Below, one piece after another: positions 54,915-64,000 of a DNA stretch of 64,000 bases. The notes under the pieces are model-generated. The model made no database searches. It was not told the DNA's origin and worked only from the letters and a program-made list of their open reading frames with translations. A program made the translations under genes and the position numbers. The stretch lies in the NCBI RefSeq assembly GCF_002270355.1, contig NZ_NJFZ01000024.1, forward strand, positions 51,113 to 115,112, in the 5' to 3' direction. This DNA is from Flectobacillus sp. BAB-3569. Its GTDB lineage: Bacteria > Bacteroidota > Bacteroidia > Cytophagales > Spirosomataceae. How positions within the stretch are numbered: position 1 is the first letter of the stretch; every line of letters begins with the position of its first letter.

Positions 54915-57103
54915 ATGAAAAAAGTACTTTTTTCCATTCTATTTATAGGTAATTATGTTGCTTCTCAAGCACAAGAAAAAGATTCTACTATTCTTAAAAA
55001 CACAGACTTGCATGAAGTCATTATTCGAGGAGTGAATAACTCCGCAGATGTGTCGAGTGAATATACTTCAAGAATACCTTTGAAAAATTTGGAGAACCCA
55101 CAGGTTACGCATTCTGTCAATAGCAAATTGATTTTGAATCGTAATTATTTTGTTCAATACAACATGCTTTCGAATGTGACGGGTGTATCACCGAGTTGGG
55201 CGGGTGTTTCGCCTTATTATACGGTGAGAGGATTTCGTACTCGTTCTAATTTCAGAAATGGTATATTAGGATATGTAGCTTCTGATATAGACCCCGTCAA
55301 TATAGCTCAATTGGATGTGGTAAAAGGACCAAGTGGAACTCTGTTTGGTAGTTCTATGACCGTTTTTGGTGGTGTAATCAATCGAGTGACAGTAAAGCCA
55401 CAAGACGATAATTTTACGAGTATCACCTTAGCTGGAGGTAATAATAATTTTCAACGGGCTACTTTTGACGTGAATACAAAGCTAGACACTGAATCAAAAG
55501 GATTGATGCGCATAACTGGTGCGTATACCAACAAGGAAAGTTTTCAAGACCAAGGAGTTTATCAGAACCTGTTTTTAGCACCGAGTTTACTTATAAGGTA
55601 TCCGATAAGTTAAGAATTGATGTTGAAGCAGAAATTTTGAGAAGAGTTTCGACCAATAATCTGTTATTGACACCCATGAATCCACTCAAAAGTGGTGTGT
55701 TGACTTATGCCGAAAGTCCAAGTGGATTGAATTTAGATTATTATAAATCTTACACAGATAATAGTGTTTTGTATAAAACTACCGCTATTAACTTTTACGG
55801 AAAAATTAGCTATATTCTGTCAAATCAATGGAAATCGGAAACAAATCTGATGACTTCAAATAGCGAGTCTTATGGTAATTATCAGACGATGGTCATGGCC
55901 AATAATAATGCCTCGATTGTGCGTAGAATTGTCAATTATGCACCAGAAACGATTGTTAACCAACAAATTCAACAAAACTTTATGGGTGATTTAACAACTG
56001 GTTCAGTACGTCACAGAGTTTTGTTAGGCGCTGATTATTATAGGTATGTTTACGGAACGACAGCCAACGGTTTGGATGGATCAAGAGCTAACGCAGCCAA
56101 TGGTGTAGTGCGTCCTACTTTTGATACGGTAGCAGTTGCAGGCAAAAGCGTAAACTATGGCTTGCTCAATGAAAGTGAAATCAACAGCAGATTGTTAGGG
56201 AAAGTACCCGCCATTACAAAAACTACCCTGACGACTAATTCGTTGTATGCCTCAGATGTGATTAATCCTACCAAAAACTTGACTTTGATGCTAAGTGCCA
56301 GAGTAGATTTCTTGCAAAATTCGGGTACTTATAATAAAACAACAGATGTTTGGACAGGAGCCTATAACCAGACTGCATTTTCTCCAAAAGTTGGTTTGAC
56401 TTATCAGCTATTACCTGAACAACTGGCATTTTTTGCTAGTTATATGAACGGTTTCCAAAATGTAGCACCTGTAAGTCAGGTAGATGGAACAGTGGCAAAT
56501 TTTAAACCCCAATACGGTAATCAGTTTGAAACAGGGTTTAAATATTCACAGGAGAAACATTTATTAGATGCCAGTTTAAGCTTATATGATATAAGAATCA
56601 GTAATACTGTAAGAGCCAATCCTGAGAATGTATCAATGTTTATTCAAAATGGAGCGCAATATAGCCGTGGAGCAGAATTAGATTTACAAAGTCGTCCGAT
56701 AGAAGGCTTGTATTTTCATGCTGGACTTGCTTACAACGATAGCAAACTTACAGCTTCGGATGCTAACACAGAAGGTTTAAGACCTGTAAATTCAGGCCCT
56801 GCTTGGATGAGCAATTGGTATGCGAATTATACCTTTATGAAAGGTTCTTTAAAAGGGTTTTCATTAGGTTTTGGAGGTAATTACTACGGTAAAGACAATA
56901 TTATTAACACCAAATCTGCAGGAACATTTGCTACAGATGCCTACACATTGTTCAATGCAGTACTGAGTTATTCTCAAAAAGCATATACTTTATCGCTGAG
57001 TGGAGATAATATTTTCGACACACAATATTACTATGGCGGTCGTGGATTTATCACGCCTGGCAATTTGCGTCAGGTGATAGTTTCTTTAAAATTGAATTTA
57101 TAG
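54915..57103 (+). pseudogene. TonB-dependent siderophore receptor, interrupted by a one-base frameshift
   Basis: An outer-membrane receptor for a ferric siderophore or similar iron chelate. The Met at 54915 (MKKVLFSILFIGNYVASQAQ) gives a signal peptide. The plug domain has SPYYTVRGFRTRSNFRNGIL and DVVKGPSGTLFGSS with TVFGGVINRVT. The frame then stops at 55611-55613 and continues, one base out, from about 55600 in a second frame (RIDVEAEILRRVSTNNLLLT) to the barrel end GRGFITPGNLRQVIVSLKLN. One extra T, either in the T5 run at 55572-55576 or in TTT at 55586-55588, restores the reading (the latter gives FLAPSFTYKVSDKL, the usual receptor sequence). About 730 residues result. All other regions look intact. 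Confidence 0.87.
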
Positions 57104-57250
57104 TTGATAGATACATAATTATGATTCAGAATAGCCCAAATTATTCTGAAACAAATTTTTATCATTGGTGAAAAATCAGATTCAGCTGAATTTTACAATA
57201 AGATTTCCTAAATTCAAGTATTAATATCCTTAACCTAATTCCACAAAAAT

Positions 57251-57931
57251 ATGGAAGAACAACATCTGGAAAGTTCTGATTTTTTAAAAGATATAGTTAT
57301 CGGGATGTCCGATGGTTTAACAGTACCTTTTGCCTTAGCCGCGGGTTTGTCAGGTGCTGTAGCTGATACCTCGATTGTCACAACGGCAGGTATTGCCGAA
57401 ATTGTAGCAGGTGCGATTGCTATGGGTTTAGGGGGCTATTTGGCTGGTCAGACCGAAGTAGAACATTATGACGCAGAATTGAAACGTGAATATGAAGAAG
57501 TAGAAAAAGTACCCGAACGCGAAAAAGAAGAAGTACGAGAGGTTTTTGCTGATTATGGACTCGATGCCGATATGCAAGAAGCAATCGTGGAGGCATTAGC
57601 AAAAGACAAAGACAAATGGGTTCATTTTATGATGAAATTTGAGCTAGGTCTTGAGAAACCAGACATCAATCGTGCAAGAAACTCCGCTGCTACTATCGGT
57701 ATCTCCTATGTAATAGGAGGGATTATCCCATTGAGTCCATATTTTCTGGTCGATGATGCTATATTAGGGCTCAAATTCTCTGTGGCGATTACTTTGTTAG
57801 CATTATTTATCTTCGGTTTCTTTAAAAGCAAAATTACAGGTCAACATCCATGGATAGGTGCATTGAAGGTCACATCTATCGGTGCAGCCGCCGCGGCAGC
57901 GGCCTTTGGTGTAGCTAAATTGTTTGGATAA
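57251..57931 (+). CDS. VIT1/CCC1-type iron/manganese transporter
   Basis: A 226-residue membrane protein of the VIT1/CCC1 family, which moves ferrous iron or manganese. Five hydrophobic helices are seen. The first contains the signature KDIVIGMSDGLTVPFALAAG, the second IVAGAIAMGLGGYLAGQTEV with an acidic EVEHYDAELKREYEEVEK loop that binds metal. The C-terminal pair has RNSAATIGISYVIGGIIPLS and ISVAITLLALFIFGFF-like segments. Position right after a siderophore receptor suggests iron uptake control, storage or detoxification. It is co-directional with the receptor (147 bases apart) and convergent with ggt. Confidence 0.93.
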   Translation: MEEQHLESSDFLKDIVIGMSDGLTVPFALAAGLSGAVADTSIVTTAGIAEIVAGAIAMGLGGYLAGQTEVEHYDAELKREYEEVEKVPEREKEEVREVFADYGLDADMQEAIVEALAKDKDKWVHFMMKFELGLEKPDINRARNSAATIGISYVIGGIIPLSPYFLVDDAILGLKFSVAITLLALFIFGFFKSKITGQHPWIGALKVTSIGAAAAAAAFGVAKLFG

Positions 57932-58008
57932 CTCTCTGTATGTTATCGGTTAATGGTGTAACTGTTATTAGAATAGTATTCAGATTTTTGATTTTTAAAC
58001 ATAAAAAA

Positions 58009-58052
58009 GAAGATTTGAGAATGAGTAATTTAGTACCCATTTTCAAATCTTC
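58009..58052. terminator. hairpin between convergent VIT1 and ggt genes
   Basis: GAAGATTTGAGAATG pairs with CATTTTCAAATCTTC with one G-T pair across 14 bases, preceded by A6 and thus T-rich on the minus strand. Confidence 0.7.
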
Positions 58053-58082
58053 AAATTAGGAATCTGTTTTCAAATCAAAAAA

Positions 58083-59891
58083 CTAGTATCCTACCGCAGT
58101 ATCGTCGGCTCTTACATCGGCTCCACCTTCATATTGACCATTTGGTAATAACAAAATACAGTCCATACGACCAATGGTATTCTTCTGTGATTCCATCTTG
58201 TAGCCACGACCTAACAATTTTTGTAAAGTTTGTGGGGTAAAGCCTCCCTCTTCAAATGTCGTTCTATCGGGTAGCCATTGATGATGAAAGCGTAGCGCAT
58301 CTACCGCTTGTTGCATATTCATCCCATGCTCTACTACGTTTAAGAATACTTGGAAGACAGAAGTAATAATAGTTGAGCCTCCTGGTGTACCAAGAATCAT
58401 GAACAGTTTTCCATCTTTTTCAACAATTGTAGGCGTCATTGAAGATAGCATTCTTTTATTTGGGGCAATAGCATTTGCTTCGTTGCCTACCAAACCATAC
58501 GAGTTAGGATGTCCCGGCTTGATAGAGAAATCATCCATTTCATCATTTAATAAAAAGCCTCCTCCAGCAACTATAACCTTGCTTCCGTAAGAGTTATTGA
58601 GAGTTGTTGTAATAGAAACAGCATTTCCCTCTTTGTCTGCAAATGAGGAGTGAGTGGTTTCCATACTTTCATAACCCGGAATAGCTCCTCCTGATACTTT
58701 TTTACTATCAGTGGCTAGATCAAAGTTGAAATCCTGCCAACGCTGTTTTAAGAACTCTAGACTCAATAACTCTTTTTGTGGCACCTTGACAAAATCTGGA
58801 TCACCTAACCATTTAGCTCGATCTGCAAAGACACGACGTTCTGCCTCAATCATTACTTGAGTCGTTGAGTCGCTATGCCATCCCCATTTCTTCAAAGGGT
58901 AATTTTCTACGTACTTTAGTAGTTGCATTAAGGCGATTCCACCAGAAGATGGCGGAGGCATGGTAATTACTTTCAGACCTTTGTAGTTTTCTACAATTGC
59001 ATCGCGCCAAACAGCATGATAGTTATCCAAATCTTTTTGGGTGATGATACCACCGCCTTTGTTCATTTCAGCTAATAAAAGTTTTGCTGTTTCACCTTCA
59101 TAAAAACCTTTACGACCCTCTGACTGAATACGGCGTAAAGTTTTGGCTAAATCTTTTTGGATTAATAATTCACCTTCTTTCCATTCTGTACCATCAGCTT
59201 TGATGAAATAGGTTTTTCCTGGATTATATTTTAATAAATCTTCCTTAATTCTATTTAGTCCTCTAGCTTCACGGGCAGTAAGAGCAACGCCGTTTTCGGC
59301 AAGATCAATCGCTGGTTGAAGAATTTGCTTCCAAGATAGCTTCCCAAAGCGTTTATGTGCTTGCTCTAATCCATCTACTGAACCTGGGGTTCCACTAGCG
59401 AGATGTCCGTACCAGCTTGGCTGACCTGCTTTTACATTTCCTTTTTCGTCGAGATACATATCACGACTTGCTTTTTCTGGTGCTTTTTCGCGGTAGTCTA
59501 ATGTATAAGTATTTCCCTTTTTGTCTCGAAATACCAAGAAACCTCCACCACCAATATTGCCCGCTGCTGGGTGTACCACAGCCAAGGCGAATTGAGTAGC
59601 AATGGCTGCATCTATGGCATTTCCACCTTTTTTCATAATCTCAACACCGACTTTAGAAGCTTCTGGGTGTGTTGCGGCCACCATACCATTTTGTCCATAC
59701 ACAGGCTCTTTTTTAGCAACAAAAGGGGAAGCATTTGGGTCATCATTCAAAAATTGATAAAAACCTTGATTTTCCTTAGGTTTGCTTATAGGAGAAGGAG
59801 TGTTGGTTACTTGTACAGCTGGAGTTTTACAGCTCCATAATAAGCCAAGCGTTGTCGATGAGAGTAAGACAATGTGTTTCAGTTTCATCAT
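58083..59891 (-). CDS. ggt: gamma-glutamyltransferase lipoprotein
   Basis: A 602-residue Ntn-hydrolase that removes gamma-glutamyl groups from glutathione and related compounds outside the cytoplasm. It starts with a lipoprotein signal (LSSTTLGLLWSC, lipobox LWSC), so it is anchored to a membrane. The large subunit contains VAATHPEASKVGVEIMKKGG, NAIDAAIATQFALAVVHPAA and GNIGGGGFLVFRDKKG. The self-cleavage site is in MESTTH-like form, ESMETTHSSFADKEGN (nucleophile near Thr412), followed by TTTLNNSYGSKVIVAGGGFL and the C-terminal PSMTPTIVEKDG-type SSMTPTIVEKDGKLFMILGT. All catalytic parts are complete. It is convergent with VIT1 and likely monocistronic. Confidence 0.95.
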   Translation of the reverse strand: MMKLKHIVLLSSTTLGLLWSCKTPAVQVTNTPSPISKPKENQGFYQFLNDDPNASPFVAKKEPVYGQNGMVAATHPEASKVGVEIMKKGGNAIDAAIATQFALAVVHPAAGNIGGGGFLVFRDKKGNTYTLDYREKAPEKASRDMYLDEKGNVKAGQPSWYGHLASGTPGSVDGLEQAHKRFGKLSWKQILQPAIDLAENGVALTAREARGLNRIKEDLLKYNPGKTYFIKADGTEWKEGELLIQKDLAKTLRRIQSEGRKGFYEGETAKLLLAEMNKGGGIITQKDLDNYHAVWRDAIVENYKGLKVITMPPPSSGGIALMQLLKYVENYPLKKWGWHSDSTTQVMIEAERRVFADRAKWLGDPDFVKVPQKELLSLEFLKQRWQDFNFDLATDSKKVSGGAIPGYESMETTHSSFADKEGNAVSITTTLNNSYGSKVIVAGGGFLLNDEMDDFSIKPGHPNSYGLVGNEANAIAPNKRMLSSMTPTIVEKDGKLFMILGTPGGSTIITSVFQVFLNVVEHGMNMQQAVDALRFHHQWLPDRTTFEEGGFTPQTLQKLLGRGYKMESQKNTIGRMDCILLLPNGQYEGGADVRADDTAVGY

Positions 59892-60029
59892 GATGAAGAC
59901 GTTTTTTTAATTAACAAGGAGAAAGTCTCAAATCTATCCGAAATATTAAAAGGACAGATTTGCTGTTTTAGCTAAGGTAAAAGGGATATATCTTTCAAAA
60001 AGATTCCTTTATATCTTTCAAATATACAA

Positions 60030-60062
60030 AAAGCCCAAACTCTTTAAGGAAGTTTGGGCTTT
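60030..60062 (-). terminator. terminator of the 406-residue secreted protein gene
   Basis: AAAGCCCAAACT pairs perfectly with AGTTTGGGCTTT across 9 bases; on the minus strand T5 follows. Confidence 0.85.
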
Positions 60063-60092
60063 ATTTTCAAAACAAATGTACTTTTCTGTCTA

Positions 60093-61313
60093 CTACAAAA
60101 TTTTGTAAATATCAACAGAATCAATTTTGTCTTTCAACTCTTTAATGTTGATGCTCGATTTGATAGCAGCATCTTTCTTTTTCTTTTTAGATGTTAAATC
60201 TTTAATCAAATCTTCATAAACCATTTGAGCATTTTTCTCGCCCACTGCTTCGATAATGTTATTGCCTTTGGCTACATTGATTGCCTGTTTTACTTGATCA
60301 AAATAACGCGTTTCTAAATCAAAATAATTATCATGAATTCCTACAAAACGATTACAGAGCGACTGTAGGTAGTCTAGGTTATTGTTGACATGACGCACAT
60401 CTAATTCAGATTGCAATAACTCTCCAAGATTTACTTTGCCATCTTTTCCTGTATATTTTTTTTCAATTTCTGCCGTTTTCTTACGCATCAATTCTGGCGT
60501 AAATTCACCCATCACATAGTTGAAATAGTCGTCTATTGTTTCGTCTCCACGAATTTCTCTAGGGTTGAAGCCTATTTTTTGACCGTCTTTCTTAAATTTT
60601 TCTAAGACATCAAGTTGTAATGTTTCCAAAAGAGTAACAGTTTGCGAACTCGAAGTAGCATTAGTTAGGTTTGCTTTATCCAAAGCGTTATAAAAACCAG
60701 TGTAGCGCTGAAGCTCCTTTTCAAACTCTTTGATTTTGTCAAAGTTTACCTTTTTGTCTTGCACCCCTGCTGCGTACGCAACGTTTACCGCTGCGGTCGA
60801 AAGGTTCACGGCCTGTGATGCATAGGGAATCAGACCCACGATTGGGCTATCCTTCAAGCTTTTGAGAACAGACACAAAACGCTCATTTTTTTCTTTTTTA
60901 TCAAAAATCGCCTTGTTTTGAGCTGTTTTTAGAATTACCTCTTCAAAAGAAAAGCCTAAGGGTCCTTTTTCGACACTACTCAACTTTTTGATATAACCTT
61001 GATAATCTTGGTTGATTACTTGTGATTTTAGGTCGATAATATCGTCGCTTAAGATTTTATAGACTTCTGCACTTTTGACCAAATTAGTGCGGATTTTCTC
61101 CCACTTCGTACGGTCAGTAAGTGATTGGTTTTTAGAAATGTCGTTCAAAGAAACGCTTTGTAATTCGATACGTCCTTTTAGGTTTTCATTTTCGTTTTGT
61201 AGCTTAACCAGATTATTCTGAATGTTGACAATCAAGGAATCAGAATAAATTTGAGCGTTAATAGTTGTTGTTAAGCCAAAGAGGATCAAAAAAAGGAATG
61301 AGAATGTTTTCAT
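60093..61313 (-). CDS. exported protein of unknown function
   Basis: A 406-residue protein with a signal peptide (MKTFSFLFLILFGLTTTINA). I do not recognise a domain. The mature part is mostly alpha-helical and charged, with a likely coiled coil just after the signal (IVNIQNNLVKLQNENENLKG) and further helices through the middle. A short hydrophobic stretch (about 155-185, VGLIPYASQAVNLSTAAVNV) could cross a membrane or form a hairpin. The C-terminal region is rich in Lys (TSKKKKKDAAIKSSINIKEL). No cysteine-rich, zinc or catalytic motif was seen. It is monocistronic, with its own terminator, upstream of ggt on the same strand. Confidence 0.75.
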   Translation of the reverse strand: MKTFSFLFLILFGLTTTINAQIYSDSLIVNIQNNLVKLQNENENLKGRIELQSVSLNDISKNQSLTDRTKWEKIRTNLVKSAEVYKILSDDIIDLKSQVINQDYQGYIKKLSSVEKGPLGFSFEEVILKTAQNKAIFDKKEKNERFVSVLKSLKDSPIVGLIPYASQAVNLSTAAVNVAYAAGVQDKKVNFDKIKEFEKELQRYTGFYNALDKANLTNATSSSQTVTLLETLQLDVLEKFKKDGQKIGFNPREIRGDETIDDYFNYVMGEFTPELMRKKTAEIEKKYTGKDGKVNLGELLQSELDVRHVNNNLDYLQSLCNRFVGIHDNYFDLETRYFDQVKQAINVAKGNNIIEAVGEKNAQMVYEDLIKDLTSKKKKKDAAIKSSINIKELKDKIDSVDIYKIL

Positions 61314-61934
61314 CGTGCTTTACCAGAAATAGTTTTGGAATTTTCCCATCAAGAACGGAATGCCTATTAATTAATTGTCAAAGGTCTAAATTCCTTTGCA
61401 TTTTTTATCTTGTTTTACCAAGTATTCTTATATTGATTATAGGATAAATTGGAAAAGTTATATTTTCGCTCTTGTGTTTATCCTATTGAAATAATAATTC
61501 TGCAAATGCACCAAAGGTTTATTCAAAGACTTAATTTGACAAATTTCAAGGTTCAACGGGAAAAAAGATCTCTTCATTATTAACGATTTGCCAAATGTTT
61601 TTTGTTCATGTATAAAGCTTTTTTGAGTAAAAGGATTGGTGAAAATGAGTAGATAAATGCTAATCACAGGCAATGGGATGTCCTATACTTGTTATTAAGT
61701 AGCTGTTAATTAACTATTTCCTAGATGCCGAAAACTTTTTAAATACGAGAAGAATGTTAAGAGGAGTAAGGGCAAATCGCAATATATTTGGAGAAAGCTG
61801 TTATTCTTAAAATAAAATTTGCTGAAGTGTCAAAAGAAGGAATTATTTGATATGAAAGATTTAAGATAAGTTTGTCAGGCTGGAAAAAGCGAGATAATTT
61901 CTAAAAAATGATTCTAAATAAAATACAATTATAT
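61314..61934. other. intergenic region upstream of the helicase leader
   Basis: About 620 AT-rich bases between the divergent secreted-protein and helicase genes. A 71-codon minus-strand frame (61458-61673) has no protein-like features. Nothing else was recognised. Confidence 0.35.
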
Positions 61935-61965
61935 TTGTTAATGCAAAAAACTTAGGATACCTTTG
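61935..61965 (+). promoter_or_regulatory. Bacteroidota-type promoter of the DEAD-box helicase gene
   Basis: TTG (61935-61937), 20 bases, then TACCTTTG (61958-61965); exact consensus and spacing. Transcription would start near 61972, giving a leader of about 270 bases. Confidence 0.7.
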
Positions 61966-61971
61966 TACCCG

Positions 61972-62240
61972 TTATACAAAAACATCCGCACGTCTCTGTG
62001 TTCGCTTCTTGGCATGAAGCAATTTCCAATCTCGAACTGTTATCAGTTTAAATCGGTTTCTCCAGAGCTTTAACGGATGTTTCGGGCATCATTAAAGCAA
62101 ATTTTAACAATCACAATTTTGTCGTTTTTGACCAAGCCATAGATAGGGATTTTAACCATTCTGTTCAGGACGAATGAATGGCAGACATCTCTGATGCCTT
62201 GTAACTAAGGTTACGTCAATTACCGACATTTCGAAAAACA
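61972..62240 (+). promoter_or_regulatory. long structured 5' leader of the DEAD-box RNA helicase gene
   Basis: AAACATCCG (61980-61988) pairs perfectly with CGGATGTTT (62074-62082), enclosing about 85 bases that form GCTTC/GAAGC (62004-62020) and AACTG/CAGTT (62035-62048) hairpins, a multibranch layout. A GTAAC/GTTAC hairpin with a 4-base loop (62201-62214) lies close to the start codon. E. coli csdA, a cold-induced relative, also has a long leader (general knowledge). I infer a cis-acting RNA; no known Rfam motif was recognised. Confidence 0.55.
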
Positions 62241-64000
62241 ATGAGTCAATTATTAAGATTCGACGAACTTTCATTATCACAAGAAGTTCAACAAGCGGTA
62301 GCAGATATGGGTTTTGAGACAGCATCTCCAATCCAATCTGAGGCAATTCCATTCATTCTTGAAGGTCGCGATGTGATCGGGCAGGCGCAAACAGGTACTG
62401 GTAAAACAGCTGCTTTTGGTATTCCAATTGTAGAAAAAGTAACTCCTTTCGAAAAGGTAGTTCAAGGTTTGGTTCTTTGTCCTACTCGCGAGTTGGCGGT
62501 ACAAGTAACAGAAGAATTAAAGAAAATTGCAAAACATAAAAAAGGTGTTTGGGTAACTACAGTATATGGTGGTGACTCTATCGAACGTCAAATCAAATCT
62601 TTGAAGGCTGGTGCAAACATCGTTGTTGGTACTCCTGGTCGTGTAATTGACTTGATTGAGCGTCGTGCCTTGAAATTAGAAAATGTAAGTAAAGTAGTTC
62701 TTGACGAAGCTGATGAAATGTTAGACATGGGCTTTAGAGAGGATATCGAAAGCATTTTACAAGAAACTCCAGAAGAACGTCAAACTATTTTCTTCTCAGC
62801 AACGATGTCGAAGCCTATCATGGCCTTGACTTCTCGTTACCAAAACGATCCTAAATTGGTGAAAGTAGTGAAAAACGAAATCACTAACTCTAATATCGAA
62901 CAACTTTACTATGATGTTAAAGGAAAGGCGAAAATGGAGGTAATGACTCGTTTGATGGATTTCTATTCAGTGAAATTATCGTTGGTATTCTGTAATCAGA
63001 AGAAAAGAGTTGACGAAGTTGTAGAAGAATTACAATTGCGTGGTTACGCTGCTGAAGGTCTTCATGGTGACTTGCGTCAGGCTCAACGTACTAATGTAAT
63101 GTCTAAATTCCGTTCGGGTGTTGTAAACGTATTAGTTGCAACAGACGTGGCGGCTCGTGGTTTGGACGTTGACGATGTAGATGCGGTATTTAACTACGAT
63201 GTACCTTTAGACGAAGAATATTATGTACACCGTATTGGTCGTACAGGTCGTGCTGGTAAATCTGGTAAGGCATTTACGATGATTGTTGGTGCTGAACGTA
63301 ACCGCCTTCGTGAAATTATGAATTACACTAAAGTAAAAATTGACAAAGGTGTAATTCCGTCATTCTCTGACGTAGTTGGTGTTAAAAAAGGAATGTTTAT
63401 CGACCGTGTACGTGGATCTATCGAAGAAGGTGATTTAGAATTGTTCGAAGATGTATTACAAGCGTTGCACCATGCAGGTTATTCTACTGAACAAGTAGTT
63501 TCTGCTTTGGTAAAAATGAACATGGGTATCTCGAAAAACGAATTTGCTGACGAAAACCTTAGCGGTGAATTTGATCGTCGTGATCGTTTCAATAACAGAG
63601 ATAGAGATAACAGTGGTCGTCGTGGTGAAGGTCGTTTTGAAAGAGGTGGTCGTGATGACCGTCGCGGTGGACGTTCTGAGCGTGGCGATAGCAGAGATAG
63701 AGGTGGTCGTTCGGAAGATAGAGGTCCTCGTTCTGACAAACAAGGTCGTCCTTACCGTCGCGATGCAAACATGGTAAGAATGTTTGTTAACATCGGTTTC
63801 AACGAAAAAATCTCTCCAGCGAATATCGTAGGAGCATTTGCAGGTGAATCTGGAATTCCGGGTAACGTATTGGGTCAAATTGATATTTTCGACAAATATT
63901 CATTTGTTGACGTTCCTAAAGAATTTGCAAACACTGTATTGAACCGTATGGAAGGTGCTTCTATTAAAGGTAAAAAAGTAAATGTTGAGATTGCAAAGCC
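62241..64000 (+). CDS. deaD: DEAD-box ATP-dependent RNA helicase (DeaD/CsdA type), 3' truncated by window
   Basis: At least 586 codons of an RNA helicase that unwinds structured RNA in ribosome assembly and cold adaptation; the frame runs off the right edge. Motifs are in order: Q motif (FETASPIQSEAIPFIL), Walker A (AQTGTGKT, 49-56), PTRELAVQV, TPGRVIDLI, DEAD (155-158), SAT, then in the second domain LHGDLRQAQRTNVMSKFRSG, VATDVAARGLDVDDV and YVHRIGRTGRAGKSGK. A linker of about 65 residues (443-508), rich in Arg, Gly and Asp (RRGEGRFERGGRDDRRGGRS), follows, then the DbpA-type RNA-binding domain (VRMFVNIGFNEKISPANIVG). Start at 62241 matches DeaD proteins. Long leader and consensus promoter are described separately. 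Confidence 0.95.
   Translation, partial: MSQLLRFDELSLSQEVQQAVADMGFETASPIQSEAIPFILEGRDVIGQAQTGTGKTAAFGIPIVEKVTPFEKVVQGLVLCPTRELAVQVTEELKKIAKHKKGVWVTTVYGGDSIERQIKSLKAGANIVVGTPGRVIDLIERRALKLENVSKVVLDEADEMLDMGFREDIESILQETPEERQTIFFSATMSKPIMALTSRYQNDPKLVKVVKNEITNSNIEQLYYDVKGKAKMEVMTRLMDFYSVKLSLVFCNQKKRVDEVVEELQLRGYAAEGLHGDLRQAQRTNVMSKFRSGVVNVLVATDVAARGLDVDDVDAVFNYDVPLDEEYYVHRIGRTGRAGKSGKAFTMIVGAERNRLREIMNYTKVKIDKGVIPSFSDVVGVKKGMFIDRVRGSIEEGDLELFEDVLQALHHAGYSTEQVVSALVKMNMGISKNEFADENLSGEFDRRDRFNNRDRDNSGRRGEGRFERGGRDDRRGGRSERGDSRDRGGRSEDRGPRSDKQGRPYRRDANMVRMFVNIGFNEKISPANIVGAFAGESGIPGNVLGQIDIFDKYSFVDVPKEFANTVLNRMEGASIKGKKVNVEIAK

Noticed and set aside
63456..63878. Minus-strand and alternate plus-strand open frames opposite the helicase C-terminal half
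   Set aside because: They are shadows of the Arg/Gly/Asp-rich linker; the helicase frame continues through with conserved domains.
1..64000. tRNA or rRNA genes
   Set aside because: No T-loop/acceptor patterns or rRNA-like blocks were found by eye; a tRNAscan-SE run would settle it.

Overview
The window reads as chromosomal DNA from a free-living member of the Bacteroidota, most likely order Cytophagales; genus not determined. The evidence is a SusC/SusD outer-membrane pair, several families largely restricted to this phylum (DUF4494, DUF3667, DUF4332-type HhH protein, PBCV-type basic adaptor protein), and promoter-like sequences of the Bacteroidota form (TTG, about 20 nt, TAnnTTTG). Base composition is AT-rich. 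No rRNA, tRNA, CRISPR array, insertion sequence, prophage or plasmid genes were recognised; most genes are housekeeping or envelope genes. Start sites cannot be decided from Shine-Dalgarno sequences, which are weak here, so I used homologous N-termini and signal peptides.

Layout. 1-14.6 kb: 3' part of a dicarboxylate/cation symporter, a 1366-residue SNF2 protein with an unusual N-terminal half, a frameshifted LolC/E-type permease, rbfA, a frameshifted membrane protein, a PolX-like protein that has lost its polymerase aspartates, DUF4494, a serine hydrolase and an ATP-grasp protein. 14.9-27.9 kb: a locus with two ASPIC/UnbV-VCBS proteins (the larger one divergent), SusC, SusD and a vanadium-haloperoxidase/PAP2-type lipoprotein, with no glycan or protein hydrolase. 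28-34 kb: diacylglycerol kinase, NTF2-like secreted protein, asnS, rpoN, a PAP2-like membrane protein and an enoyl-CoA hydratase. 35-37.8 kb: radical SAM protein (frameshifted), an M23 peptidase without signal peptide and the diadenylate cyclase cdaA, all co-directional. 38-45.7 kb, all on the minus strand: GapN-type dehydrogenase, DUF4332 protein, a 61-residue protein, MFS exporter, meaB, ispD and queA. 46-54 kb: photolyase, DUF3108 protein, COG4324 aminopeptidase, recA, DUF3667 protein and a lysine-rich secreted protein. 54-58 kb: a likely iron module (small Cys-containing protein, frameshifted siderophore receptor, VIT1-type transporter). 58-64 kb: gamma-glutamyltransferase, an unknown secreted protein and a DEAD-box RNA helicase that runs off the window behind a long structured leader.

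Two features cut across the gene content. First, several short dispersed repeat families occupy intergenic space. One couples a GC-rich terminator hairpin to an arm with the core GTAGAGACGCAATGATTGCG, and four copies all lie between convergent genes. A second AT-rich inverted element carries ATATACTATTAACGAATAAC. Second, four otherwise well preserved genes are each broken by the loss of exactly one base, three of them at A/T runs of five or six. This points to consensus-sequence errors or slippage at homopolymers rather than ordinary gene decay.
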